DNA of 64,000 bases, from NCBI GenBank assembly GCA_949751835.1, contig CATKHK010000072.1, positions 62,001 through 126,000 on the forward strand, written 5' to 3'. A program made the translations under genes and the position numbers. Shown one piece after another: positions 1-9,846 of the stretch. Each line of letters begins with the position of its first letter. Position 1 is the stretch's first letter. The notes beneath the pieces are model-generated. The model did not search any database. It had not been told where the DNA came from and saw only the letters and a program-made list of their open reading frames with translations. Source of the stretch: Blepharisma japonicum (Eukaryota > Ciliophora > Heterotrichea > Heterotrichida > Blepharismidae).

Positions 1-399
1 ATAACAGTCGATTGCGTCTTCATACTTGCCTAAACCATAGAGAACGTTACCTTTATTGCAGTATGCAACATAACTAGGATTAAATTTTATTGATTCGTTA
101 TAGCATGCTATTGCTTCATGTTTTTGACCTAAGTCTCTAAGAGCGTTACCTTTAGTGGAGAAAGCATCAGAATAATCGGGTTTGATTCTTATTGCTTCAT
201 TGCAAGATTGAATGGCCTCTGCATATCTACCTAAGCTATTAAGAGCACTACTTTTATTATTATAAGCCAAGGCAGAATCAGGTTTTAGTTTTATTGCTTC
301 GTTATAGTAATCAATGGCTTCTTGTAGTCTTTCTTGCTCAAATAATGTGTTACCTTCGTTTATCCAATACACATGATCTTTAACTAGTTCTTGAGACAT
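1..399 (-). CDS. TPR-repeat protein, N-terminal part (cut by left edge)
   Basis: This is the first 133 residues of a protein made of tetratricopeptide repeats, which are helix-turn-helix units that scaffold protein-protein contacts. The ATG is the complement of 397-399 and the frame is open to base 1, so the C-terminus lies outside the window. After a leader beginning MSQELVKDHVYWINEGN, 34-residue repeats follow at about residues 12-45, 46-79, 80-113 and 114 onward. They show the usual spacing of Gly/Ala and aromatic residues and the recurrent EAI-x-CYNEAIK-x-P signature. A decayed, closely similar copy on the same strand lies at 914-1616, so the locus has been tandemly duplicated. The TPR assignment is clear; the partner and function cannot be told from the sequence. 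Confidence 0.85.
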   Translation of the reverse strand, partial: MSQELVKDHVYWINEGNTLFEQERLQEAIDYYNEAIKLKPDSALAYNNKSSALNSLGRYAEAIQSCNEAIRIKPDYSDAFSTKGNALRDLGQKHEAIACYNESIKFNPSYVAYCNKGNVLYGLGKYEDAIDCY

Positions 400-639
400 A
401 GTGTTTTTTATTATTTGTTCTATAATTTTTAGTATTAAATTAATTAATTTTGAAGTATAAATTAATATTAAAAAATATCAATTATTCGATTCTAGACTCT
501 TGAATCTTTATTATTTTTTTCAAAGCATCGCATTTTTAAGAAGAAATTCATTTCGACTTGTTTTGGTGTTTTTTCATATTTATCTGTAATTTTATGAAAA
601 TTATAGAAAAAAATTATTAGAAAGATTTGGTATTTCTCC

Positions 640-890
640 AGAAATTAATTAAATTAGGCTTTGCGCATATGCGCTTGCATAAAGTTTGAATACTTAGGCA
701 GGATTAATACCTTGAGTCATGGCAGCTCTGTAAGTATTTCCTCAATAGTCCTAATGAGCGTGGACTATAAGAGAGGTAAAACCCTGACTAGCCAATTTTT
801 ACATAAAAATTGAAGAAATCTTCTCACTCCAAAGAGCGATTTAGTCTCTTCAGTTTACCTGTCCGCCACTTTTATAGGACTATGCTTCGA
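640..890. other. Non-coding segment with structured-RNA character, unassigned
   Basis: This segment is visibly richer in G and C than its surroundings and has no open frame under the UGA=Trp code. It holds several self-complementary stretches: GCGCATATGCGC at 664-675, ATACTTA (690-696) opposite TAAGTAT (730-737), and a 7-bp stem ATAGTCC/GGACTAT around a 10-nt loop near 746-770. It looks like the locus of a structured RNA. The plus strand from 690 loosely resembles the 5' end of U1 snRNA (ATACTTA-GGCAGG-ATACC), but the essential C at position 8 is missing. The minus strand carries ATACTTAC. Neither is convincing, and strand and identity are left open. Confidence 0.3.
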
Positions 891-913
891 AATAATACTG
901 CTGATATCATTAT

Positions 914-1616
914 TTAATTCTTTTTTAGAGGGTTATTGATATAAACTAGTATAAATTTTATTGCTTCATTATAGCTGTCTATTGCTTCATTATAACAGTC
1001 TATTGCTTCTTCATACTTGCCTGAATCATAGAGAATGCTACCTTTGTTGCAGTATGTAACATAATCAGAATTAAATTTTAATGATTTATTATAACATTCG
1101 AGTGCTTCAAGTTTTCGGCCTAAGTCTCTAAAAGCGTTACCTTTAGTGAAGAGAGCATCAGAATAATCGGACTTTATTTTTATGGCCTCGTTGCAAGATT
1201 CAATGGCCTCTTCATACCTGCCTAACATATTAAGAGCACTACTTTTATTATTATTATTATTATAAGCCAATGCAACATTGAGTTTATTTTTATTGCCTCA
1301 TTATAGTATGCAATAGCTTCTTGTATTCTAAGTATGAATTTAGCTAATCTTCAGAGAATATCTAGCGGACAAAAATGAAGTTGATTTGTCCAAATTTTGT
1401 TAATTAAGCTTCTGAAATGACTCAGCCCATTGATACAGGATTTCTATAATTTGGAGAGTTAATTTCTTAAGAAAAATTAGAATAGCAGCTATTTTTCCTA
1501 CCAGAATATTTTGGATTTCTAGCTGAAATCATGCTTTGGTGAAACATTTCTTCTTCAAATAGTTTGTTGCATTCATTTATCCAATATATATGATCTTTAA
1601 TTAGTTCTTGAGACAT
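914..1616 (-). pseudogene. Decayed tandem copy of the TPR gene
   Basis: The start (MSQELIKDHIYWINECNKLF, ATG at 1614-1616) and the later repeats (KSSALNMLGRYEEAIESCNE at about 1170-1240) are close matches to the intact gene at 1-399. In between, roughly 1325-1550, the TPR sequence is replaced by about 200 bp of unrelated AT-rich DNA with stop codons. Next to it the frame is shifted by one base in a run of TAA/TTA triplets near 1245-1290. The last repeat is also altered (a duplicated YNEAI unit) and ends in TAA at 914. I read it as a tandem duplicate inactivated by an insertion and a frameshift. An unusually long intron is less likely, because all other introns here are 15-17 nt. Confidence 0.65.
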
Positions 1617-1619
1617 AAT

Positions 1620-2173
1620 GTCTATTCTTATCTGTTTTATAATTTTAGTCAAATTAACTTTTTTAACATAAATATATTTAAAGAAGCTCAATGCATTCAT
1701 TTAAATCTCGAAATTAGATGGCAGAATCTTTATTATTTTATCATTTTTTAAAGAAGAATTCTTAATCTTTATATTTTAATTTATTAATTTTTCGTATAGT
1801 ATCATTATTTATCCAAAATTTCATAAAAATTATAGAAAATCATTAAAGGTAATTTTCTAACAAATACTTAATATGCAAAGAGAATAATTTATTTATTTAA
1901 ATGTACATCTTGAACAACAAAAGATGATGTAAAATCAAGAGATCACAGCATTTTTGATTATAAAGAGCTCAAGGCTTAAAATTTTTAAAAGCATTTTGTA
2001 TAGTTTCATTTATTAGTACTTAAGAATTATGATTAAAGCTTAATATTAATTATTGCATAATAATTATTAATAACTTAAAATATTAGTTTTTATGGCAGAA
2101 TATTTAGAGAATATTATTTTAAAAATCCTGATACTTCACTCACATTAAATTCTGAGCTCAAAATAATTATAAA
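1620..2173. other. Intergenic, AT-rich
   Basis: The stretch lies between the start of the decayed TPR copy and the CK1 start codon. It is very AT-rich with stops in all frames. I see no gene, clear hairpin or repeat in it. It presumably holds the CK1 promoter and 5' leader. Confidence 0.6.
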
Positions 2174-3157
2174 ATGGCAGAACTAAGGGTTGGTGGAAAA
2201 TATATTTTAGGCCGAAAAATTGGCAAAGGGTCATTTGGCGATATTTATTTAGGCTGCAATACCCAAACGCATGAAGAAGTCGCAATTAAATTAGAAAACA
2301 TTCGATCAAGGCATCCTCAGCTTTTATTTGAATCAAAAATATACAGAATATTACAAGGAGGAGTTGGCATTCCAACAATCCATTGGTTTGGGATTGAAGG
2401 CGAATACAATGTTTTGGTGATGGATCTTTTGGGACCTTCACTAGAAGATCTTTTTTCATTCTGCAATCGTAAATTTTCGCTCAAAACAGTCCTAATTTTA
2501 GCTGAACAAATGATATCTCGAATTGAGTTTGTCCATGCCAAAAATTTTTTGCATAGAGATATAAAACCAGATAATTTTTTGATTGGGCTTGGAAGAAAAG
2601 CAAATCAAGCATATTTGATTGATTTCGGATTATCTAAGAGATATCGAGATCCTCGGACACAGCAGCATATTCCATATAAAGAAGGAAAAAATCTTACAGG
2701 CACTGCGAGGTATGCATCTTTGAATACACATCTTGGTATTGAACAATCAAGAAGAGATGATTTAGAAGGATTAGGATACGTTTTTATTTATTTTTTACAA
2801 GGAACTCTGCCTTGGCAAGGCCTTCAAGCTTTAACAAAAAAAGAAAAATACGAAAAAATAATGACAAGTAAAATGTCGACAAGCATAGAAACTATGTGCA
2901 AAGGGCTACCTAACGAGTTTATTATTTTTATGGACTACTGCCGTGGGCTAAGATTTGAAGATCGACCCGATTACTCATATTTAAAGCACTTGTTTAAAGA
3001 TTTATTTTTCAAAGAAAGCTATCAGAATGATTTTATTTTTGATTGGACTATATTAAATTTATCAAAAAATATAGGGAAAGAAGAAGATAAGAAAAAAAAT
3101 AATGAGATAGAAAAGAGATCAAAAGGTATAAGTTGGCAGATAACTCAACCTTCTTAA
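2174..3157 (+). CDS. Casein kinase 1 (CK1) family Ser/Thr protein kinase
   Basis: A 327-residue protein kinase of the CK1 delta/epsilon type, which phosphorylates acidic or pre-primed Ser/Thr sites. Visible motifs are the glycine loop GKGSFG at residues 17-22, the ATP-binding lysine in VAIKLE (residue 39), the catalytic loop [11 protein letters not shown] near residue 127, and DFG in LIDFGLS. The CK1-specific segment LTGTARYAS replaces the usual APE motif, and PWQG lies further on. Length is normal for the kinase core (about 290 residues); the tail is short and lysine-rich. The ATG follows a run of A/T and no in-frame upstream ATG exists. The stop is TAA. Ciliates carry many CK1 paralogues, so which isoform this is remains open. 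Confidence 0.96.
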   Translation: MAELRVGGKYILGRKIGKGSFGDIYLGCNTQTHEEVAIKLENIRSRHPQLLFESKIYRILQGGVGIPTIHWFGIEGEYNVLVMDLLGPSLEDLFSFCNRKFSLKTVLILAEQMISRIEFVHAKNFLHRDIKPDNFLIGLGRKANQAYLIDFGLSKRYRDPRTQQHIPYKEGKNLTGTARYASLNTHLGIEQSRRDDLEGLGYVFIYFLQGTLPWQGLQALTKKEKYEKIMTSKMSTSIETMCKGLPNEFIIFMDYCRGLRFEDRPDYSYLKHLFKDLFFKESYQNDFIFDWTILNLSKNIGKEEDKKKNNEIEKRSKGISWQITQPS

Positions 3158-3330
3158 TAAATAAGAAGATAAATTTATTGCAATTTCTTAAATATTGTAA
3201 TAAAAAATTAAGAAGAAATCATTAAGCTGATACATTATAAATGATATATAATTAAAGCTAATTGATTCGACTAAAGAATTTTAAAAATAAGTTTATTTAC
3301 TAAATTTGTGAATAGTTATTAGATATCGAT

Positions 3331-3759
3331 TTAACTCATGTTATCTTGTCTCACATCACTGATTCCTTTGAACCCAGTTTGGTTTTTATTACTGCTTTTT
3401 CTAGAACTGTCCCTGCTACTTTCAGAGCTGCTTTGCTGGGGTGGAGGTGTATTTTGATTACTCAAACCCGCATCCTGCGAATTTTTATTATAAAGCCACA
3501 ACAGTCCAGCTAAAATTAGGCTCCACATAATCCCAAACATAATCCCAACTCCCACAATGACCAAAGGCCATATCATTTCCATTTCATATCCTCCCAATTG
3601 AATATTCTGTGACAAGCTCCCTAGTCTTCCATTCGTGCTTGGAAATAATTGAGAGTTTCCTCTTCCAAATGCGCTAGCACTTTGCTGTCTAGAGCTAGTA
3701 TTAGTTCTATTGCTCGGAGCATCATCAGGTACTATTTGTCCATTAACTATTTTTACCAT
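3331..3759 (-). CDS. FAM241-like (DUF4605) small single-pass membrane protein
   Basis: A 142-residue protein that begins MVKIVNGQIVPDDAPSNRT. The first dozen residues match the opening of the animal FAM241 (DUF4605) family as I recall it (M-V-[RK]-I-x-NG-x-IV-x-DD). A Ser/Gly/Asn-rich segment follows, then one hydrophobic helix at about residues 63-88, then a Ser/Pro-rich tail. The family consists of small membrane proteins of poorly known function. The start codon is only 2 bp past the stop codon of the U2AF35 gene on the same strand, so the two are either co-transcribed or the promoter of this gene lies inside U2AF35 coding sequence. The stop is TAA. Confidence 0.65.
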   Translation of the reverse strand: MVKIVNGQIVPDDAPSNRTNTSSRQQSASAFGRGNSQLFPSTNGRLGSLSQNIQLGGYEMEMIWPLVIVGVGIMFGIMWSLILAGLLWLYNKNSQDAGLSNQNTPPPQQSSSESSRDSSRKSSNKNQTGFKGISDVRQDNMS

Positions 3760-3761
3760 TA

Positions 3762-4520
3762 TTATCTATTAGCTTCTCTATTCCATGCTTCAATCATCGC
3801 TCTGCGCTCTTCACTTGTCCTGACTGGCGGCAGCTTTTCAGGTGTCCTGCTTCTATGTCGTCTGCCATCAGGGCTTTCCTTATCATGCTTTCTCTTTTTT
3901 TCTTCTTTGAGTCTTTGTATTCTTCTTTCTTTATACTCTGGGTGTTCGTAATACATCTGATGTTGTAGACTTTTTTTAAACGACCTTGATATATGCTTTA
4001 AATGCATAAAATTGCAGTATCCACCTCTATCACAGTTTCCTTCATCATATTGCCGACATCTGGATTCTTTAAAATCAGTAACAGGTGAGAATTCTGTTGA
4101 AATTACCCTGCCAGCATAATATCTTCCATTCAGATTTCTTGCAGCAATTTCTGCTTCTTCTTCTGAGGCAAATTTTGCATAGACATTGCCAATAAGATGA
4201 TCTCCCATATTGTCACACACGCTGAGTTCTAATAATTCACCGTAATTTGACAGTTCAAATCAAACTTCTTCATAAAAATCTTCGAAATGCCTTATAGACT
4301 CTCGAATAGCTTTTTCTGGTACTTTTGTGCCTTCAAACATAGCCAAAGCGACTGCTGGATTTTCATACATATGAGGCATAAGGATAGTTTGAGAACAAAG
4401 AGGCTTGTTATGAAGACGAGTGCAGCGGTCTCCATGTCTGCAGGCTCCAATTTTGAAATAGAAAGGGCAGTTGACTTTATCTTCTTCAGTTCCGTAGATT
4501 CGGCTTAGACGGCTTGCCAT
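3762..4520 (-). CDS. U2AF1: U2AF35, small subunit of the U2 auxiliary splicing factor
   Basis: This gene encodes the protein that recognises the AG at the 3' splice site and helps recruit U2 snRNP. The 252-residue product has the full family layout. A CCCH zinc finger lies near residues 18-37 (C-x8-C-x5-C-x3-H, with PFYFKIGACRHGDRC inside). A U2AF-homology RRM follows (YGELLELSVCDNMGDHL, GNVYAKF). A second CCCH finger (CRQYDEGNCDRGGYCNFMH) is followed by a basic tail that is short in RS content. A UGA at 4257-4259 encodes Trp in the RRM (FYEEVWFEL); under the standard code the gene would split there. It is intronless. All introns seen in this window are 15-17 nt, leaving almost no room for a polypyrimidine tract, so a conserved 3'-AG reader is notable. 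Confidence 0.97.
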
Positions 4521-4589
4521 ATATTTTTATTGAAATCTTAAAATTCATACAACAACCCTTGGTTGTATAAAATATTATAAACTCTAATT

Positions 4590-5663
4590 ATGAATTTTGT
4601 AAGACTTGGAAAATTAGAAAGAAAAGTGCAAAAGCTATGCTTAAAGCTGCACCAAGGACTGTTTGATATGGTAATTGATAATTAGCAAGATGACAGCGAC
4701 GAAAGCATGATGAGTGTTGGAGAGGTAAAAGAAATCCATCCCTTAGAAGCTATGGCTCATGTAACAGAAGCAATCAAAGAATTGTTAGTCCTCAAGAGGA
4801 GTTTAAAAACTTTCAAAGAGAATGAAAATTTTGAAACAACTAAAAATTATCAAAAGGCACTCCAAAAATTAGAAGCTGAAGTGAGAGAGCACTTCAAAAT
4901 TGAGAGCCAACTGAAATTATATATTGATAGCACAAAACAAAAAATAGAAGATAATAAAAAACTGTTAGACAAAGGTGCAGATGAATTAGATGTAGAAAAA
5001 GAAAAACTTATGAAAGAATTAGCCATCCTAGATGAGGAAGTTTCTTTAGCAAAAAAAGCAATTGTATTGCAAGATACATTGGACCAAGGCGAAATTTTAA
5101 AAGAGCCTGAGTCTGAAGATGTGAGCAGTCCGGAATCAGAAAAAGCTTTAAAAATTGTCGCAAAAAATAAAAGCTTGGAAATCGAGATTAAAAAACTGCG
5201 TGAACAAATTAAAGAGCAAGAATGAGAAAGCAAAGAAATTCTTCGACAAAAAAACGAAGCGAAAAAAGCTTTAGAGAAGTATAGGTCTGGACAGTATAAC
5301 CCAGAGCTGTCCATAGCTGAGTTTTATAAGCTGAAATTTGAAGAAAAATGTTTGGAGTCAATAGAGCTTCAAAGAAAAATAAAGGATATCCAATCTGAAA
5401 ATAAAAAGCTCCTTTCTTATGAAGTTCGTGTAAATCCCCATAAGAATTCTTCAAGATCCCATTCTCCAATGGACGCAGAAGTTTCCGCAACTGATCGTCA
5501 GCGTAGTATTTCTCCTCTAATTGCGACTAAAAACAACCTTTCTCAATCCCACAAAAGGATTCCACGTAACACTTCAGTTGAAAAAAGGAGAAGAACTCCA
5601 TCAGCAGAAAGAAGAACTCAGCAGTCCTACATCACCAATTATAAAACTAATAGAGCTTTATAA
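4590..5663 (+). CDS. Coiled-coil protein, unknown function (1 intron)
   Basis: Exons are 4590-4670 and 4686-5663, giving 352 residues. A 15-nt intron in phase 0 joins the N-terminal exon (MNFVRLGKLERKVQKL...) to the body. A UGA at 5223-5225 is Trp (KEQEWESKEIL). Residues about 45-260 form a long, charged, heptad-rich coiled coil. The C-terminus is basic and Ser/Arg-rich, with RTPSAERRTQQSY near the end, a style common in ciliate cytoskeletal proteins. No catalytic motif is visible. The next gene starts 16 bp after the TAA on the same strand. Probably a structural component of basal bodies or axonemes, by analogy only. Confidence 0.8.
4671..4685 (+). other. Spliceosomal intron, 15 nt
   Basis: GTAATTGATAATTAG, phase 0. 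It carries an in-frame TAG; removing it joins an ATG-initiated exon in frame to the long coiled-coil frame. Confidence 0.9.
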
Positions 5664-5679
5664 TTTTCCCAATAATTAA

Positions 5680-6252
5680 ATGAAAGCTAATTCTTTTATA
5701 ATTTATGACAAGAACTCAAACAAGCTAAGATTCAGCGAAACACTAAAAACAAGAACATTGAGGAGCGTGACAAGTAAAAATAAAAGAGAAGTCAATAAAA
5801 GCTATGACATGAATTTTTTTGAGCTTAATGAAAAGTTATCCAAAGCCGTGAAAAATTCTTATTCTGCAAGGTGTTCGCCTGAAAATGTTTTGCAGAGAAA
5901 AAAAAGTACCTCTACAGAGATGCCGAATATTATATTAAAAATCGTACCGAAAAAGCAAATTATGCCATTTGAATATGACCCGATTCCTTCTCCTCTTAGA
6001 TGAAAGCAAAGATATCCCCAAAAGTCTAGAACTATAGCAATTAGTATTCCTAATCGACACAAATCAAAAACTCCTTCAGCAGAGCCTATGAAATTTCAGA
6101 ATCAACCAAAAATAAATTATATTCCCTACTTGCCTTTAATTAACCAAATAATTGATCCTCCCTCAAAGTCAATGATTAGGCAATTATCAAGAGAAGATCC
6201 GCTAATTTCTTCATGGGAGCAATTTACACCGAAAGACTCTGGGATATTATAA
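5680..6252 (+). CDS. Basic, Ser/Pro-rich protein, unknown
   Basis: A 190-residue protein, ATG to TAA, with UGA-Trp at 6001-6003. It is rich in Lys, Arg, Ser and Pro (for example NRHKSKTPSAEPM) and lacks hydrophobic segments or recognisable domains, so it is likely soluble or cytoskeleton-associated and largely disordered. The start lies only 16 bp after the stop of the preceding coiled-coil gene on the same strand, and no intron signals join the two. The continuation after the UGA keeps the same amino-acid character up to a Trp-containing C-terminus (ISSWEQFTPKDSGIL), which supports the joined frame. No homologue recognised. Confidence 0.7.
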
Positions 6253-6453
6253 TTATTCGCAGTTTAATATTTTTATAAAACAAAAATGGACATCATCTTT
6301 ATTAAGTTGAATATTTCGAAACTTCAAGTTTCGAAAATTAAGATATTTATGTATAAGAGTTATAGCTTTTAAATTGCAGTATTTAATTTAAATTCAAAGC
6401 CATTAATCAGGCGTATTCAGTTAGGCTATTATATCTAAAATATATCAGCTGCT

Positions 6454-7368
6454 CTATGAATAAAAAGTTGGAATTACATTTGAACTAGTCCTAAAGTGAA
6501 CTTTATTTTTAAATCCATTTGCAAGTCTTCTGTTTTCTATTTCTTTTTTATATTTATTAAGGAGCTCTTTTATAGGAAAATCTGAACTATTGTAATCTAC
6601 TAATAAAGATTTTGATTGTTTTCTTTGCAGCTCATCTTTAAGTTTGAATAGCACAAGTTTAGCCTTTTTAAATTTAAATGATCACCTAATCCTCTCCTTC
6701 TCTTTTTCTTTAAGGGTTTGTATTTTTTTTGAAATTTGCCCATTAAAATCATCAACTCGATTCTCTGTATTATTTTCTATTTTTCATTCTAATTCTTTTA
6801 TCAAATCACTCTCAATAATTCTTTCACTTTTGAGCATATTGATTGTCTCTTTTAATTCATCTAAATATTTTGTGCTTTTCTTAAAAATCTTCATATTTTC
6901 AAGCTTATCTTTTAAAGTTTCAGTTTCTTGTTGTTTCTTTTTCAAATCATTTTCTAAGTCTTTTATTTCTTCTTTAATATTTATTGAAGAAATCGCTTCA
7001 TAGTGCTGCCTAAGCTGATCCCTGTTTTCTTCCGATTCTCTTAATAAAAGTCATAATTTTTGGTTTTTTTCTTTTAGCTCATTAATTTTTCTGCTAATAA
7101 ATCTTGGAGTTTCAGAAGATGAGTAATAAGTTTTCGGAGTCATGCTTGGACTTATCGAGGCTTGAGAATTCGGTCTTGATTTTGGTCTTGGAGTCAATTT
7201 CTCTTTAGATTCTTGCTCGATTTTTAATTTCCGATTTCTATCTTTCACTTGAATTAGATCTGAAGTCAATTTTTTTATTTCTTGATTCATTTGAGAAAGC
7301 TGCGGATCACTTTTTTCAAAATTAATGACTGAAGCGCACATTGATGATGAAGATCTTCGATGTTTCAT
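6454..7368 (-). CDS. Coiled-coil protein, unknown
   Basis: 304 residues after reading three UGA codons as Trp (near 7051-7053, and in ELEWKIENN and RIRWSFKFKK). The N-terminus is basic and Ser-rich (MKHRRSSSSMC). Residues about 20-55 and 100-260 are heptad-rich and strongly charged, predicted coiled coil. Between them lies a Pro/Ser linker (TPRPKSRPNSQASISPS). The end, NVIPTFYS, precedes TAG. No enzymatic motif or membrane segment. By composition it belongs with the other long coiled-coil genes of this window, which are typical of ciliate cortical or ciliary structures. Confidence 0.8.
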
Positions 7369-7571
7369 AATTTTGAATTAATTATTAATATTTTTTAAAA
7401 AAGCTGGTAGGATTATAGCCATTATCTAATTTTTTTACACAATTCCTTTATTTTTAAGATTTTTCACTAATTTAATTTTTGAAATATCATCATTATCTCT
7501 CTTTTCACGCAAATTTATTAAAAATTATATATTATAACTATAAATATATAGTGAACTAATTAACTGAACCG

Positions 7572-8696
7572 TTAATAATCTTCTTCCTCTTCTTTAATAT
7601 TTTCTAGTAATTTCAATTTTTTAAATTCTGAAAGTAAAAGTTTTCCTTGCCCGCTTTCATCTCGGCTTTTTACAATCGTGCCAAGCAATTGCCAGACATT
7701 CCCCAGCTCTTCTCTTAACTTTGCATTCTCTTCTTTTAATGCGTTAATTTGAGTTTCTAGTTCTGCATTCTTTTCTTTATTATCTCTATGATGCAATTCT
7801 GAAATTGCCATTCTGGGGAGATCTGAATTTTCTTCCGTTAACTTAATATGGCTTCCTCTTCTTATGCTTATCGGAACTTTTTGAGTAGCTTGCTGACGAT
7901 CTTCATTATTGACATGAACCGAGTCTAATTTTTCTAGCCAGAGATGATAGAGCAATTTATCCTTGGAGTCTTTTGTCTTAACCATGCAAGGATTCATAAA
8001 AATTGAGAGATGAGTCAATTTTGGGAACCCCTTTAAAATTTCTAAAGTATTTTCGAAACTGAAAATTTGGTTATTACTCACTTTTAGACACACAATTCTT
8101 TTGCATATTCTAAGTGGCGAGATATCCTTTATTTTATTATGAGCCGCTTTAAATGTACTGAGTCTAATTAACGCTTGCAATGGAGATAAATCTTCGATAC
8201 TGTTATTGTTGACATTCAAGTATCTTAGGTTGGTGCACTGACCCACTCCACGCAAGCTTGTAATATAATTATCAGAAAGATCAAGAATCTTCAAGTTAAA
8301 AAGCCTTGATAAGTTGATGTGATCATTCGTTTCAAATTGGCTTAGTCCTTTTCCATTAAGTTTAAGCTCCTTTAATGCCCCGAGATTTGGAGATTTCGAG
8401 ATCTGTAAAATTCTTTTTTCTGTCAATGAGCCAATGTCGCTTAAAGGATTTTCTGGTATTTTTACATCAGTCAAAATTGATGAAAGGTTCCTTTTAGACT
8501 GAGCTGAAGGAAGTGGAGCTCCTTCATCGCCGAAGCTCAAAAAACTAGAACTCGAGGAAGTTCGGTCATTACGCCCATTATCTGCTTCAGGATCATCAGC
8601 TTGGTAGCACACATGCCGACGCTCAATGTGGGCTTCAAGCTCGCTGCGAGATTCGAATTCCTGATAATCGAAAGGACATGAATAACTCCCTTGCAT
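7572..8696 (-). CDS. C2H2 zinc-finger plus SDS22-type leucine-rich-repeat protein
   Basis: 374 residues. The N-terminus has a single C2H2-like finger (CPFDYQEFESRSELEAHIERRH, C7 to H28). A Ser-rich acidic linker follows, then about five SDS22-like leucine-rich repeats at residues 110-250 (LKILDLSDNYITSLRGV, LRYLNVNNNSIEDLSPL, RIVCLKVSNNQI). A cap-like segment (FPKLTHLSIFMNPC) closes the LRR block. The C-terminal 80 residues are a coiled coil. LRR proteins of this class are common in cilia (dynein regulators, tubulin cofactors). The combination with one N-terminal zinc finger is not one I can name. The gene is intronless with a TAA stop. Confidence 0.88.
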   Translation of the reverse strand: MQGSYSCPFDYQEFESRSELEAHIERRHVCYQADDPEADNGRNDRTSSSSSFLSFGDEGAPLPSAQSKRNLSSILTDVKIPENPLSDIGSLTEKRILQISKSPNLGALKELKLNGKGLSQFETNDHINLSRLFNLKILDLSDNYITSLRGVGQCTNLRYLNVNNNSIEDLSPLQALIRLSTFKAAHNKIKDISPLRICKRIVCLKVSNNQIFSFENTLEILKGFPKLTHLSIFMNPCMVKTKDSKDKLLYHLWLEKLDSVHVNNEDRQQATQKVPISIRRGSHIKLTEENSDLPRMAISELHHRDNKEKNAELETQINALKEENAKLREELGNVWQLLGTIVKSRDESGQGKLLLSEFKKLKLLENIKEEEEDY

Positions 8697-9057
8697 TTTT
8701 ATTTTTTGTTAGGTGGCTAGAATTAGTTAAGAAAAGCACATATATTTGTGAAATAAAACAATGATTTTTTATAATCGTGAAAAGGAAGAATTTAGAGGAA
8801 AAATAAAGCAGAACTGCTCGAGAAATAAGTTCGCCATCTTTCAGATTTTTAAATAAACTAAATTCTTTATTAGGTGATTACAATTTAGATCAGATTATGC
8901 AAGTAAATGGAGGATGCAACTTTTTAATTAAATTGTTTATTGAAATTATTAGAAATTTTGCTTGGGAATATTAGCTTTATAAGCTTAAAAAATAGTGGGT
9001 TTTATATATTTGAGAGTAATAAGATGATTAAGAATATTTTTAGATATAAGATTAATT
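8697..9057. other. Divergent intergenic region
   Basis: 360 bp between two divergently transcribed genes, the LRR protein on the minus strand and the ankyrin protein on the plus strand. It is AT-rich with stops in all frames and must contain both promoters. No repeat or RNA-like structure seen. Confidence 0.6.
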
Positions 9058-9744
9058 ATGGACAAGAAGGATAAAATCATTAAACAACTGCAAGAGCGCA
9101 TAAATGAGCTAGAAGATATCAATCAGTCTTTGAATGAAACTATTGAAGTCCTTCTTCGCCGCAACAAAGAGCTAGAATCCAAACTTTCAGCAGAATCTCC
9201 AAAACAAATCCCTTCAAGTCCTTCAACTCGTCCTTCCACAACCGCATCTGAATATAGCCAAGATGCCCTTCAGCATATCCAAATGGACAATTTATCCTTT
9301 TTCCAATCACTTATCTCTAATGGTTTATCAATTGATCACCATTTCGAGGAATCGGGCACTTTTTTAATCCATGAAGCCGTAAAATCAGGCGCTATTAAAA
9401 TCCTGCATTTTCTATCATCAAGATGCAATGTTAACGCTGTTTCTGATGACGGGGAAACTCCTTTGACACTAGGGGCGGAACTGGAAAAGCATGATTCGAT
9501 TTGTATGCTTTTACAAGCTGGGAGAGATAAAGTTGATTTAGAACACAAAAATAAGCAAGCATTGACAGCTTTGCAGATAGCTGTAAAAAAAGGAAATAAA
9601 GAAATTGTTAGCTTGCTGCTGGAGCATGGAGCGGATATCACAGTTACTACTGTGCTTGGGGATTCTTTGTTGAGGATGGCTCAACGTGCTGGGCATCAAG
9701 AGATAGTTTTGCTGCTGGCGAATTCAGGAGCTTCTTTAAGATAA
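9058..9744 (+). CDS. Coiled-coil/ankyrin-repeat protein
   Basis: 228 residues. Residues 1-45 are a coiled coil (MDKKDKIIKQLQERINELED), followed by a Ser/Thr/Pro linker. Four ankyrin-type repeats run from about residue 75 to the end: SGTFLIHEAVKSGAIKILHF, DDGETPLTLGAELEKHDSIC, ALTALQIAVKKGNKEIVSLL and LGDSLLRMAQRAGHQEIVLL. Ankyrin repeats are protein-binding scaffolds, and the coiled coil probably mediates dimerisation. The protein is intronless, with TAA directly after the last repeat, so there is no C-terminal effector domain. Partner unknown. Confidence 0.9.
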   Translation: MDKKDKIIKQLQERINELEDINQSLNETIEVLLRRNKELESKLSAESPKQIPSSPSTRPSTTASEYSQDALQHIQMDNLSFFQSLISNGLSIDHHFEESGTFLIHEAVKSGAIKILHFLSSRCNVNAVSDDGETPLTLGAELEKHDSICMLLQAGRDKVDLEHKNKQALTALQIAVKKGNKEIVSLLLEHGADITVTTVLGDSLLRMAQRAGHQEIVLLLANSGASLR

Positions 9745-9846
9745 ATTAATATTTCATGCTTAGAACCTTTCAATCAAAGGCAAAAATCAATTAATTTTCA
9801 AAAAAAGCTGATTAATTTAGCTAATTCTCAAGATTATTTCATATAA

